In this document: positions 13,168 through 24,203 of the stretch, one piece after another
Numbering within the stretch: position 1 is the stretch's first letter
How the letters are laid out: each line of letters opens with the position of its first letter
DNA from: Macquaria australasica
Taxonomy: Eukaryota; Chordata; Actinopteri; Centrarchiformes; Percichthyidae
Direction: 5' to 3'
Length of the DNA stretch: 64,000 nucleotides
Assembly (NCBI GenBank): GCA_005408345.1
Contig: SEMN01000539.1
Span: forward strand, 124,001-188,000
Made by a program: the position numbers and the translations under genes
The notes under the pieces: generated by a model
What the model saw: the letters and a program-made list of their open reading frames with translations, nothing else
Told to the model about the DNA's origin: nothing
The model's database searches: none

Positions 13168-13181
13168 TTTTTTTTTTTTTT
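13168..13181. repeat. poly(T) run
   Basis: Fourteen consecutive T residues. It could be the poly(A) tail of a minus-strand retroelement, but no element body is visible next to it. Confidence 0.8.
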
Positions 13182-13924
13182 GACAGAGGTAAAATAACGT
13201 ACTGTATAACACATACACACAACAGATCAAGGCCTTCTTACTAATGCAATCATACCAGAGTGCCATGAATAGGTGGTGAAAGCCCATGTTAGGAGGCAGG
13301 AGGTCATGCTTGTTATTTTTGAGAGGATCAGTCTCAGTGTTACTGAGGCCTTACTGATGTCTTTTATATAGTGCAGACAGGTCCCCCTGGTTTTACAAGA
13401 GCCCTAAGCACCAAGACTGCAGTTGTCAGCGCAACCCCTCCAGAGCTGTGGGCCTCTGAGACGGGGCTGTGAAGGCCTCACAGGTCGCTGAAATTGAGAG
13501 TGAAGGGAAAGATTTGTTTTTCAAATAATTGGAATTATTCATGTCTCTCTGTCAGTTTGATGGTGTAATGGACAGTGACTAGATTCACTGATAACAAAGA
13601 GCTCATATCAAACACCCAGTCCACATGTGTCCAGAGCCATGTTGGTGGAAACAGTTGAAAACCATTACAGGCTTATAAGTACAAAGCAGTTGGAGAAGGT
13701 GGGCTTCCCTAACTTTGAGCAGAGCTGCCACTGATCCCATAAACATCTATTAATTAAGATCAACTGCACGCAAAGACAGAACAAAGACATTCATTCACTT
13801 TTCTGACTCTGGGAAGTATTATGTGTCAGTAAGTAGCAAAAGTGGCACTGTACATTTCGGACGAACATTGGACTGCAATGAGAAAATCAAATGTCTTACA
13901 GGTTGTTCAATGATTTAGTCCTAC
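13182..13924. other. unique noncoding stretch, high complexity
   Basis: No gene. The part from about 13370 to 13680 is GC-richer and non-repetitive and could be a conserved noncoding element; this is impression only. Confidence 0.45.
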
Positions 13925-14153
13925 AGGCATTTTTCACAGCAGACATTTTGACATGTCATAGGTGTTAGTAAGAACATTAACGATGGCTCTGTTCTGTCCC
14001 AGTAAGACATGACAGTGTGACAGTGAGCCAGCGTGCACAATACCAGGACCCTGAAGCTGAAGCAACTAAATGGAATTCAACCTTTATTCACTTTATTATT
14101 TCACCTGTGCTTTTCTACTGTTTCATGTCAAAATGTCTTCTGTGAAAAGGCCT
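13925..14153 (+). mobile_element. MITE with terminal inverted repeats, copy 1 (full length, 229 bp)
   Basis: The left end, aggcatttttcacagcagac followed by attttgacatg, is mirrored at the right by catgtcaaaatgtcttctgt and gaaaaggcct. The termini are therefore inverted repeats of about 33 bp with few mismatches. The interior carries 'gacagtgagccagcgtgcac' and 'ccctgaagctgaagcaacta'. Two related copies lie at 20340-20584 and 21037-21190. It has no coding capacity; superfamily not assigned. Confidence 0.8.
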
Positions 14154-15113
14154 AGTGCAAGCTTCTTCTCTGATCTGTTTTTGTGGCAGCATTTTACTCT
14201 CTCTGACTACATCTTCCACTAAAGTATCATTTCCTCATATTGTTTTTCAGCAGTAGAAATAACGTGAGTCAACACTGTACAGTAAGCTATTTACTTTGGA
14301 GTATAATACTATAAATGTCTCAGAATGTGACACCTGAACTGTGAACTGCAGTCTATGTTACAGTAAATTTAAGTGCTGCAGTATGTGTTAACTTTGTATA
14401 TTAAAATGACTCAAAAGATAAACACTGAATTCAGTGAATGGAATGAATCACCTGCTTTAATCAAACAGGACGTGTTCAGCTGGAAGCAAAGAAAAAGAAA
14501 ATAAAGCTGAAACGCACCCTCCTCTCAGTTCCAGGAATTAATCTGACAGTCTACCATTATTAGTTAGCTACTCTATATCTCAGCCAAGCTGCTGCCGAGC
14601 TGTTGTCCCAGGGGGAGGTTGGGGGGGGCTAGACATAGATGACAATGACGACATCACTAATGACTAGATTAGATGACTAAATTAATCCAGTCAGATGCAT
14701 TATCAAGATGACTGGCTTGTCCTGCTGCGACTGATCACATGCTGGCATTATGCTCACATGGACTGATTGCATTTAACAGCCCTCAAATCATCTTAATTAC
14801 GACCTGGCATGACGCATAGTGGCAAGACACTACAAACAGCTCTAACTCTACAGCGGGGTGATGAGCTGATTAAATGGGATTTGAGTGTTTTCCAGGCGCA
14901 GTTTCCAGCTCAGTTCCTCTTTTTTAATTGCTTATAGTACATACCTGTCGCAGCTTCACAACAAATGTGATAGATAAGATCATGTAGCTTCTGCTGCACC
15001 ATCTGAGTGTGCTTGATAACCAAAGGCAGCAATGCTATCAGGTGCTGCAGTGGAGAAGACTCTATACTTTGGCAGAGGTTGAGAGGATATGTGGCCGACA
15101 AGCAGCATGTCCT

Positions 15114-15139
15114 GTCTCTCTCTCTCTCTCTCTCTCTCT
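15114..15139. repeat. (TC)13 microsatellite
   Basis: Thirteen TC units, homopyrimidine on the + strand. Confidence 0.93.
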
Positions 15140-15840
15140 TGCATACACACCTGCTCATCAGCTATTTTAATCCCTTTAGTTTGTTAAATGAACACACATG
15201 CCTGCATATGCACTACCATGCACGTCCTCATGTGAATGCACAAAGAAACACACACACAATAAGTCCTGGTTGATTACAGTGTGCTGAATGTGGCAGAGGT
15301 GGTAGTTGTGGGTCTTTGTCCTGCTTTGAGGTAGCGGCATCGCTGGAGTTGTGGGTGGGCTTGCAAGATTGTCATGCTTGGCAGATGGTAATTTGGGGTT
15401 GAGTCTGTGGTTGGTATTGGGGTAAGGATATAAGTTATGGCTGGTGCTGGTTTGACTAGGCTGAAGTCAGCAGTAGGGAACGGTAGCTCATGCCATCTCT
15501 CTGACTGTCTACTGCAGATTAGAAAGCGGTTTCCTCCTCTTGTCATTCTTTCCTTTCTTCATTCTCGTTCGTTCATTCAGTGTTCGTACACTTCTTTGGA
15601 AGAAAAAGGAAAATGAGAAGGACACAGAACAAATAATAGGAGATACTGAGAGACAGACAGAAAGCGAGACAGAGGGGTAGAGAGGAGGGAACAGGACAGG
15701 GCAGGAACTAGGGAGAGGCAGTGTTTGAAGTTAAACAAAATGGGTCCATATCCTGAGGAAGTGACTGTTGCCAAAGGCAGGGATAAAGACGGGACTGTTC
15801 CTCATGGTCTGCGAGTGCACATGATTACATGTGTATTCTC

Positions 15841-15864
15841 TGTGTGTGTGTGTGTGTGTGTGTG
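15841..15864. repeat. (TG)12 microsatellite
   Basis: Twelve uninterrupted TG units. Confidence 0.93.
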
Positions 15865-16267
15865 CTCACGTGCATTAGAGTGTTTCTGTTTGATAATACC
15901 ACCGTCCTACAACCCAAACCCCATATTTCAGCGTGCAGCCATGGTTCATTTTCACTTGTCATGCTCCCTTTCACCGTCGCATCGCATCGTGCCCTCTGCT
16001 TAGCCCTCCACTTAGCCCTAAGGGTAATAAATAAAGCTCTCTAAAGGTCTGCATTCACTGCTTGTCTGCTCAAAGCCCAGAGGGGTGTTTTTCTTTTTCC
16101 TGGTTCCATAAATGAGGAGTTGATTGGGTGCTAACAAGGAGCACTTTATGGATTTCAGATAGCATCGCTGTGCCTGAGTAATAGTGGTTCAGGGTCTCCA
16201 GGGTCATATTAGTTTGAATAATTTGAGATGGTGTGTGTGGGGGGGGGGTCTCTTGTACTTCTATCTC

Positions 16268-16386
16268 TGTGAGGACCATTTTTAGGTGTTGAGAGTGAGG
16301 ACATGGTTTGGGTTAAGTATGTAGTTGTGAGGCTAAGGTTAGCATGGGGGGCTAAGGAATAGCTTATGTCATCAAGGGTCCTCACA
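16268..16386. mobile_element. 119-bp mini-element with perfect 10-bp terminal inverted repeats
   Basis: Begins TGTGAGGACC (16268-16277) and ends GGTCCTCACA (16377-16386), an exact inverted pair. The interior (gtgaggacatggtttggg, ggctaaggttagcatgg) resembles a GGTTAG-rich dispersed repeat often seen in fish, here shortened and degenerate. A G10 run precedes it (16239-16248). It encodes nothing. Confidence 0.6.
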
Positions 16387-19300
16387 TGTATAGCGTGTTG
16401 CGTGTTGGAATGGTGGTGTAATGTCAGTGAGTTCAAAGCTTTCCTCTCCTGTGCACCCTAACAAGATGGATGAGCTCAAATGTAAATGCATGCTTGTGGT
16501 TTGAGGTGTATTTGCATGCATGTGTGTATGTATACAAATACTTACGGTGGGACACTGAGGGTGTGCAGAGTGGTATTAGCTTTGCTGTAATGACACACAT
16601 CGGTGGAATACCACAGCCATCCAGACAAAACTCGCCCAGTGTAGCAGCTCGGGGCACAACATACTCAGAGATTACACATTAGTGTGAGTGTGGTTGTTGG
16701 GTGTGTACGCACTCCCACCTCAGTCTACTATAGTCTAGACTCTCTAACAGCCCCGTTGTGGAACGGCTAATCAACACAGCTGATGAAGCGGTGAATATAA
16801 AAGAGAGCAGGGAGGATAAAGGTCACAAAGGAGATTTAAGAATGAGAGACAAAAACATAACTCCTGAAAGAAAGAGCTGTGGAGAGGCCAATGAGGCATG
16901 CAACGACTGGCTACATTACGTATGCGCTAAAGATGATCTGTCTTGGAACTATTATCGACTTCCCTGTAGATATTCAAATAGGGATCAGTGCGGTTTGGGT
17001 ATTATGTGAGTGGTGAAACCGGCAAGATGGCTGTCCAACGGGACGTGGCTTTCAAACAACCAGCAAAAACATTTTACAACTGAATTAAAGGGCTTTGACC
17101 ATCTCAGCAGATAGCATGATGAATATGCCCTAGGCCAACTGCCAATCAGTATTGACTCTCCTCCCTCTTGTTCTGAAAAGTCCTTTGTTTTCTGGGAGCT
17201 GTAAGACCGACTTCATGCAGGTTTTGGAGGACTTTCAAACCTAGGACCACATGCCTGACAGGCTGGATAAGAGGAAAATGATTTCTCAAAACCACATCTG
17301 ATAGAGGAATGCACATCTGTTTAATAGCAAGAATATTGCATGTGTAATGTGTTTGTGTGTATGGATACTATATGTATGAGTGTATTTCTCTCTCTGCCTC
17401 TATAATGGGTCTGTGTGTGCAACTGTATGACAGCTAACTTGCGTTTAACCTTTCTCTCAGCATGTTTTTCCCTCTCTATAGAGGCTTCACTGCCTGTTGT
17501 GACTCAGAGACTTGGAGAGGATGATAGATAATGTCCTGTGTGTTTAGTAATTACGCAGTCCAGCCAAACTGTTGCTCATTCATAGAAAAGTTGCTGTCCG
17601 ACCCACTTCTTTGGTTAGCATGTTTAATCTTCTCGGGCACATACAGTATTTATGGGCACAGACATTTTCTTTGGCACTGGATAACTATAATGTTTTTAGT
17701 GTGTGTGTGTTTTTTGTTCAGGAAATAACTTTTCATTCTCCTGTGCCCTCAGAGATTCATCTGTTTTACTATTTGTCTGACAGACACAAGATCTCTGCCT
17801 CATTCTCTGGCTCACATGGAGAGCTCAGCTGTTCAGGGGCCGAGTGTAAAGCAGTCACACATACCTGTTTAGATGCATGGATGTCTACTGATGTCTTGGG
17901 GAATGGTTAGCACAGAGATAGATGGACAATGACATCGAGGGACTGGCCAGTGACGAATGGACAACATCAGTATTTTTGTTCTGGTCTGCGCCTGGCTGGA
18001 GCAGTAGTGCAGTCTGGTTTTTACTCTGTGTTTATGATTTTGGCTGTGTGGGTTGTGTGTTTGTGTCTGGACAACAGCAGGGCCCAGAGGCTTGAGCGTG
18101 ATAGAGAGGTTAACCAAAGCATAGCCAGAGGGCTGGAGTCTGGGTTTGTGTTCTTGAGTGTTTTGATGGTTTGTGTTATCTGGACTGAGAGCCCGAAAGT
18201 TCATGAGATGCAGCCAAGGCCCTTAGGGGGCTGAGAGATGTGTGTGCTGTGAAGCTTGTTTGCTTATATATATGACAAGGGGAAGTGTCGTGGACAGTTA
18301 AAAGGTGTTGGGGAGCTCCAGAAGAACATAAAAGCTCAGAAAACATTAGCAAATACTGTCCTGGAACTGTTTAGATTTCCGTCTGTTTTTGCTCTGTGCA
18401 ATAAGCAGAAACACACAGAAACAGACATGCAGTGGCGTGAATATGCGTAGAAAGGCAATGGCATCACACTGTCTGAATTAAAGGTTTAATGAGATGTGTG
18501 TGTGAAGGTTTCCAGAAAGAATACTGGGACAAGTTGAGAATGGCATCGGTGGTCCATGCGTCTGATTCTATTGGTCCACATGGGGTGCTAATGCAACAGA
18601 AAGGTCATGGCTAGATCATGCTGATGGAAAACCTGTGGGCCATTAAAAGCCTGCAATTCTCCAGACAGTGGTGAGTCACTGGTGGTTGATTTGAAGGTTA
18701 ACAGTAACCATTCCTCGTGAGTCAACCATATCTGGCTTTGCTTGGGTGAGATTTTTCTTAATTGTGTGATAGATTTGTTGGGAAAGTATGTTAAATGGGT
18801 GGTAGCTTGTGCCTTTTGATATGTGCCTTTGTATACATCCTGTTTTGTTTGATTCATCATTGCTCATGGCGATGACAAGTGGACATTTGTTTTTGATGCT
18901 GTATTTGAATGGGAAAGGCGCAGATTATACAGGTTCTGCTTTCTGCTCTGGATGAGAGAACAGAGGGAGGGTGGGACTGAAAAACTGGCAGGGTGAATGA
19001 GAAGTGGGGACATCTGGTGTGGTTGTTTATTTACCCAGTGAGGAAGTGACAAAACAGTTTTCTTTCATCTGCTGGCTCTACTGGTTTATTTGTTCAATCA
19101 ATACTTTAATCCCATTCCTCTTTCTTTGTACCACTGTTTTCCTTTTTGCATTCCAGTTTGTTTTTGACAGTTGGAACCTGAATAAAGATGCTGCACATAC
19201 ACAAGGAGACAGCATACAGTGTCAGACAGTCTCTGGGATGATACCTTTTAATGAATCACTTCACATTAGAGATGAGTCACAGACCTGAAACATCTTCCAG

Positions 19301-19516
19301 ATTATGTGAAAGAGACATAATTACTGTATCAGCGGCAGGTTGACAGTGAAATATTGTTGTGAAGGTGTGGCATTCACAGTGGGTGATCCTTTATCTTTAT
19401 GATCCTGATTCACTTGCTAAATCATGACAGCAAGTAAGTTAACGTTTTCCTCATTTAATCATTAACAAATCCTTACCTGAGCCTTCATCACATTTTTGGT
19501 TACCAGACTTTAAAGA
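16387..19516. other. unique noncoding stretch
   Basis: No gene supported. The 83-codon frame at 16758-17009 is hydrophilic and sits in non-repetitive sequence, but lacks a recognised domain or splice signals. Frames on both strands overlap around 17.5-18.3 kb. No transposon recognised. Confidence 0.5.
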
Positions 19517-19800
19517 CTTAGTTGAACATTTTGGGAAATAGGCTTATCAGCTTTCTTTACAAGAGTTAGATTAGAAGATTGAAACCACTGTCAGGTCTGT
19601 ACAGGAAGTAGGAGTAAGCATGGAGCTAGAGCCGGGAGGTGATTAGCGTAGCTTAGCATAAAGACTGGAAGCAGGGGGAAACAGCTAGCCTGGCACTCTG
19701 CAAAATTCAGAAATACACCTAATACCAACTCTGAAATTCAGTGATTAATACGACATCTCATTTGTTTAAACCATACACAAACAGAAATGTAAAAACAATA
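19517..19800 (+). repeat. dispersed percomorph repeat
   Basis: Strong match to my memory of a very common percomorph dispersed repeat. Diagnostic phrases in order are 'gttgaacattttgggaaata', 'gcttatcagctttctttac', 'tagcttagcataaagactgg', 'gggggaaacagctagcctgg' and 'ctcatttgtttaaacc'. A minus-strand fragment of the same family lies at 10497-10570. Class is uncertain; it is non-coding. Confidence 0.7.
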
Positions 19801-20004
19801 ATTGATTGTTTTAGTGCATCTCACTCACGGAATAGAAGGTGAATAAAGGCATTTCACAGAACCTTGAACTATGCCTTAACTGTTGAACTCAACTAGTTCA
19901 ATTGCTCACAACTCATAGACCAACCATGACGAGGGGTCACAAGTAGACACTGGTTGGCTATAAAAGGTCATAAGCCAGTAAGTTTAATAACAACTGACTT
20001 AATC

Positions 20005-20215
20005 CTTAAAGCCCTGATATACTCCAAAACGGACATGGATGTGGACAGCAGGGCAAACAACGGACACACACGTGGTTCTGTTTATACTACATTGTGTGTC
20101 TGCATAGCCGTGTCCACACGTGCACACATGCAGTCATACATTTTGGGCTGCACATGTACATCTGCGCAGACCACGGTGCACATGGGGAGATGACAACATT
20201 TTGAATCGTTTTTGC
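20005..20215. repeat. possible dispersed repeat
   Basis: The segment beginning 'ctgatatactccaaaacgga' and rich in cacacgtg/cacatg words resembles a fish repeat I have seen, but termini are not visible and recognition is weak. Confidence 0.25.
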
Positions 20216-20339
20216 TTTATCCTAACCTAAAATGTTCTTTTTGTTGTTGCCTCACCTAGTGTAATCTTAGTCTGGTTCAAGACCTCTGAATCGTTGCCCA
20301 CATCTCCGATTTGTTCAGCAATTCAAATAGGTCTGGTGT

Positions 20340-20584
20340 AGACCTATTTCACAGCAGACATTTTGGCATGTCATAGCAAGAAAAGCACAGGTGTAACTGA
20401 TAACATTAAAAGTGACTGCATTCCATTTAGATGAGCTGTCTCCAGGGTTCTGGTATTGTGCATGCTGGCTCACTGGCATGGCTTACCGGGGCACTTTATG
20501 GAATTGAGCAATCGTTAACAAAATTAGTTTCACGCGTGCTTTTCCTGCTTTGACAGCTCTAAATGTCTGTCGTGAAAGAGGTCT
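20340..20584 (+). mobile_element. MITE copy 2 (same family as 13925-14153)
   Basis: Starts agacctatttcacagcagac, continues attttggcatgtcatag, and ends in the inverted counterpart aaatgtctgtcgtgaaagag plus gtct. The interior shares 'tctggtattgtgcatgctgg' related to copy 1. About 245 bp, with both termini present but diverged. Confidence 0.7.
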
Positions 20585-21036
20585 GTTGTGCCTATTGACG
20601 GATGTTTTCCCTGTTGGAGAAGGAGTCGACCAATCAGAGCGTAGTAGGTAGGATAAGAATGAGGACGCCATCTCCTTACATAGCTAACTAGCTATAACTA
20701 GTTACATTCATAAAAAACTAACTAACTATTCTTAAACAAACTTTAAACAAACGATCAATGTAAAAACATTAACTGGTTCGAACAACTGCTACCACAGCCT
20801 CTGTGTTGACTGACAAAGACATTGGTGGGACAGGTATGTCACTCACTACTTACTGATTGGGGCAAAACAAAACAAAATAACCCCCTCCCAATAAGACATG
20901 GCTAACATGAACACATTGTCCAGCTGAATGAATCAAATAAAAAATGAAATGGCAGTTCAGTAGGCTACGATTATTAAGCTGCTGTAATCTTTTCACTTGA
21001 CTAAAAGGTGAAAATTGCATGTTCAGTTTATGCTAT

Positions 21037-21190
21037 AGGCCTTTTTTGCTGCAGACATTTTGAGTTTTCATAGTGGGAAAAGCACAGGTGGAACTAATAA
21101 GAAGTTCCATTGTTGTGTTCCAGTTTGCCATGTCAGTGAGCCAGTATGTACAGATCCAGGGCCCTGACACTGACACACCTAAATGGAGTA
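21037..21190 (+). mobile_element. MITE copy 3 (3' truncated)
   Basis: Begins aggccttttttgctgcagac and attttgagttttcatag. It keeps the interior 'gtcagtgagccagtatgtac', 'gatccagggccctgacac' and 'cacctaaatgga', then loses similarity, so the right terminus is missing. It lies 452 bp downstream of copy 2 in the same orientation. Confidence 0.6.
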
Positions 21191-24150
21191 CATGGCATGT
21201 CAGTCTATCTTGTGTGCAAAAGACATTAAGTCACATAATCCTGTTGTGGTGGAAAAACCTAATGTTGGCATAATGTCTCTCCGCAACATGACGTATGAGT
21301 TTCATAGTTCAAGCTCTTTTCAAAATGAGAGTGACTCTTTCCACACAGAATCATAAATCTAGTACAACATATGAGACAAAGAAGAGTAATTAGGCTCTTC
21401 TGAATAGATTGGTTATCCAAATCTTCTTTGCATGATATCAGCTGAGAGAAAAACATGTGCAGCTGTTACACAGCCTGTTGATCTTTTTTTTTTCTTTCCT
21501 TTTTTTGCCTGGGTTCTACATCTCTGTGCTGAAGCGTGAACTCTGAGAGTCCCTCAGCTCTCACAATGACTGTTTAGATTGAGTATAGCACTATTTGGCC
21601 TTCACAATGCAGCCGCACTCCTGCAGGGCTTTCCCCCTGCCGAATTCATTGAGAAATGTTTACCTTCACACTCTAACATCCTGGGGTGGTCCCAGAGCAT
21701 GAGGTTAATGTGCAAGTGCAAGTTGCAAGTGCTCAGCTGTGTGTATACTCAGATGTAAACTCAAAAACACAGAAGTGCAGAGGTGTGATGTCAAATTCAA
21801 ATGCCAGATGCAAATCATAAAACCAAGGTTGAATTAAAATTGAATTTAAGTGTGCACTGTTTTACCTTCCACTGTGAAGATGGTTATAAGTCATATGGAA
21901 CCTTTGGTATGTGACACAATATGTGACACAGATGTTGGAGATCTCCTTTTGAACATGAACAAAACCATTTCTTATGTCTTATTGTGGGAGTGTTTGGCTT
22001 ATATTTCTGAGAATGTATTTTAGTCTACTACACGGAACAAATCCCCTTTTATGATTTAGTCTTTTGTCGTACTTTTGTGATTTACTCTTCATACAGGACA
22101 ATCACTTTTATACATGATCAATCTATACGTGATTTCAGCTTGTAATTAAAAAAGCATGAATGCCTCATTGCTCGTTTCTGGTTTCTTTGTGCCGTGATTT
22201 TAGTTGTGTGTTTTTATGAGATATAATTCTGTACTTGTATAACAGGGTACTTTTTAAAACATCTTTAAGCTTGTCTTCTTGTTAGTATTTATGATCTTGT
22301 CTAAAGCAAAAACACTATACATAGACTGGCAGAGGTTCCAGATCTTTCTAAAGGACAATTAAATGGGACACAACTGTAGCTTTTGTCAACCTTGAACCTG
22401 GGAACTTCCCATATATACGTGTGCTTTTAAAACAGTTTCTCTTTTACAGTGGGAATGATCATAAAGGTCTGTAGTTGCGCTTTCATGTCTAGTTTAGGTT
22501 CACATGGTGCATTTAATGGATGGATAGTGTTGAACTCGTGCTTTTCTTTAGGAGATAAATACTTTGTGGCTACTTTGTGAGGAGTCCGTGGCAGTGGGTT
22601 TACTTGGTTCATGTCTGAGATAAAATAAAAGTCTGCCTGTGTGTATGCACATTTGCATGTCTGGCTTTGATGTTTTTTCAAAATCTGTGTGAATGCCTCC
22701 TCACTGACCATTTGGTCTTAGTAAGCGTCCTGCGTTGGTGGATGATCCACTCTTTGGTGAGTCTCATGGGGGGGTGAGTCTCTTTTGGGGGGGGGGGGGG
22801 GTTAGCTGTATGAGTCATGGGAATGAACGGGGTGCCCGATTACTTAGTCAGCAATTATTGACAAAAAAAGACTCTGTTATGCTCTGCAGGGTTGCTGAGC
22901 TCACTTACACCCACCAATGAAATGTGAATATTACCACAGCAAATACACACAAACATACACATATGGCTGGTAAAAATAAGCAGTCTTGCATTTTCCAGAG
23001 ACACAACACATATCAATACCTTACTCACAGTCCTTTCTTTGCTAACTTCTTTTGTTCTTTTGGGGTTTTTTGCTTTTATTCTCTTTAACTCTTTTCAGGT
23101 TGTTGCCACATGTGCATTGGCGGAGCTTTGAACCTGTGTAGGATTAAGCGTGTCTGTCTGGCTGGATTCATCTGAAAACAGGGCATGGCGCTGCTGGGGA
23201 ATCTGACTCGTTCTGCTCTTTAGTCAAAATCTGTTTTTCCATCCAAAATATTCACGCAAATAAGAATATCTTTAGTAAAAAAAAACACAAATGGAGTTAA
23301 AACATTTTGAAAACCATACAATGAAAAATGTAAGCAACTTGAGTTCTTCTAGTGATAGTTAATAAAGGAAATACAGGGGTGAAGTTGATTATGAATTAGC
23401 AACATTTCTCACATCAACCCAGATATTCATATTCCCAGCATGCTGTTAAAAATGCCAGATGGTAAACAGCACTGCATGCACTGTTTATGAGGCACTGTTA
23501 ATTTGAACATTACAATATTTAAAAATGCATTGCTTTTTTGCCTTCAGACAGCATGAAAGGTGACTAATACCATCTGCCATAAAAGCAGAATCCTTATTTG
23601 TCCATGACTAATCAATTCTGAGAGGCTTTCTATTTAATTACGGGTGTTTTTTCTATTTTCTGACATGTTGCTGGTTTATTCATTTCAACAGATATGATGG
23701 AAACACACCTAATTTTAATTGAATTTTGTTTTACTGTTTCCATTCACTTTATATAGCAATCTCCCTGTCCTTTAACCTCATTGCCAGGTTTAGGCGAACT
23801 CTGTGAGAAATCCAAGCTTCTCTGTTTAATTCTTTCCAGGAGGTGAAAGAAGGCCTGTGGTGGTAAACCCGTCATAGTTTTAGAAAGAATAAACAGTAAA
23901 CATTGTGAATAAATAAATAAAGCTGTAATAAAAGCGCTATAGAGGAAGTTTTAATTATGCACTGGTTGTTATTTTTTATTTCCAATTGAAAGTGGAAAAC
24001 TGCTCCAATATCAAAGGCAATCACAAAGGAAAACAAAAATATAGAGTTCACAAAATAACCTCAGAAATACCCCCATTCCTTTTTCCAAGACCACAGATTG
24101 ACATTTTATGAACCGTATTTACCAAAATCTACTCTCTCTTTTGTTTATAG
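21191..24150. other. unique noncoding stretch
   Basis: AT-rich sequence with a G7 and a G15 run (22768-22801). An acceptor-like site (taactcttttcag) ends at about 23099 and is followed by a GC-richer patch, but no exon can be built. No gene or recognised element. Confidence 0.55.
22768..22801 (+). repeat. G-run pair (G7 and G15)
   Basis: A G7 run (22768-22774), a 12-base spacer, then an uninterrupted G15 run (22787-22801). The G15 run alone can supply several G-tracts for quadruplex folding. Run length may be affected by sequencing error. Confidence 0.75.
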
Positions 24151-24203
24151 GTGGCATTTGCTTTCACACAAAGGAGGCTGACTGACAAATGACGCCATCA
24201 ACA
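24151..24203 (+). CDS. candidate short exon with start codon (unidentified gene)
   Basis: A 53-bp segment bounded by a strong acceptor (ctctcttttgtttatag, ending 24150) and a near-perfect donor (GTAAGT at 24204-24209). It contains an ATG at 24189-24191, and an in-frame TGA six bases upstream (24183-24185) would make the preceding part 5' UTR. The predicted coding part is five codons (MTPST), ending in phase 0. That phase suits the 69-bp candidate at 48099-48167, which also starts in phase 0, but 24 kb separate them and nothing else links them. The peptide is far too short to recognise. The Kozak context is moderate (C at -3). A chance splice-site pair is quite possible in AT-rich intronic DNA. 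Confidence 0.28.

Larger units (their letters stand above)
14154..16267. other. noncoding stretch with two microsatellites
   Basis: Contains (TC)n at 15114-15139 and (TG)n at 15841-15864. The segment 14640-14905 is non-repetitive with TAAT cores (gactaaattaatccag, atcttaattacg) and could be a conserved element. No gene; the open frames on opposite strands around 15.0-16.0 kb are chance. Confidence 0.5.

Noticed and set aside
16300..16345. GGGTTAAG/GGTTAG words resembling telomeric repeats
   Set aside because: Only isolated degenerate units, better explained by the dispersed mini-element at 16268-16386.
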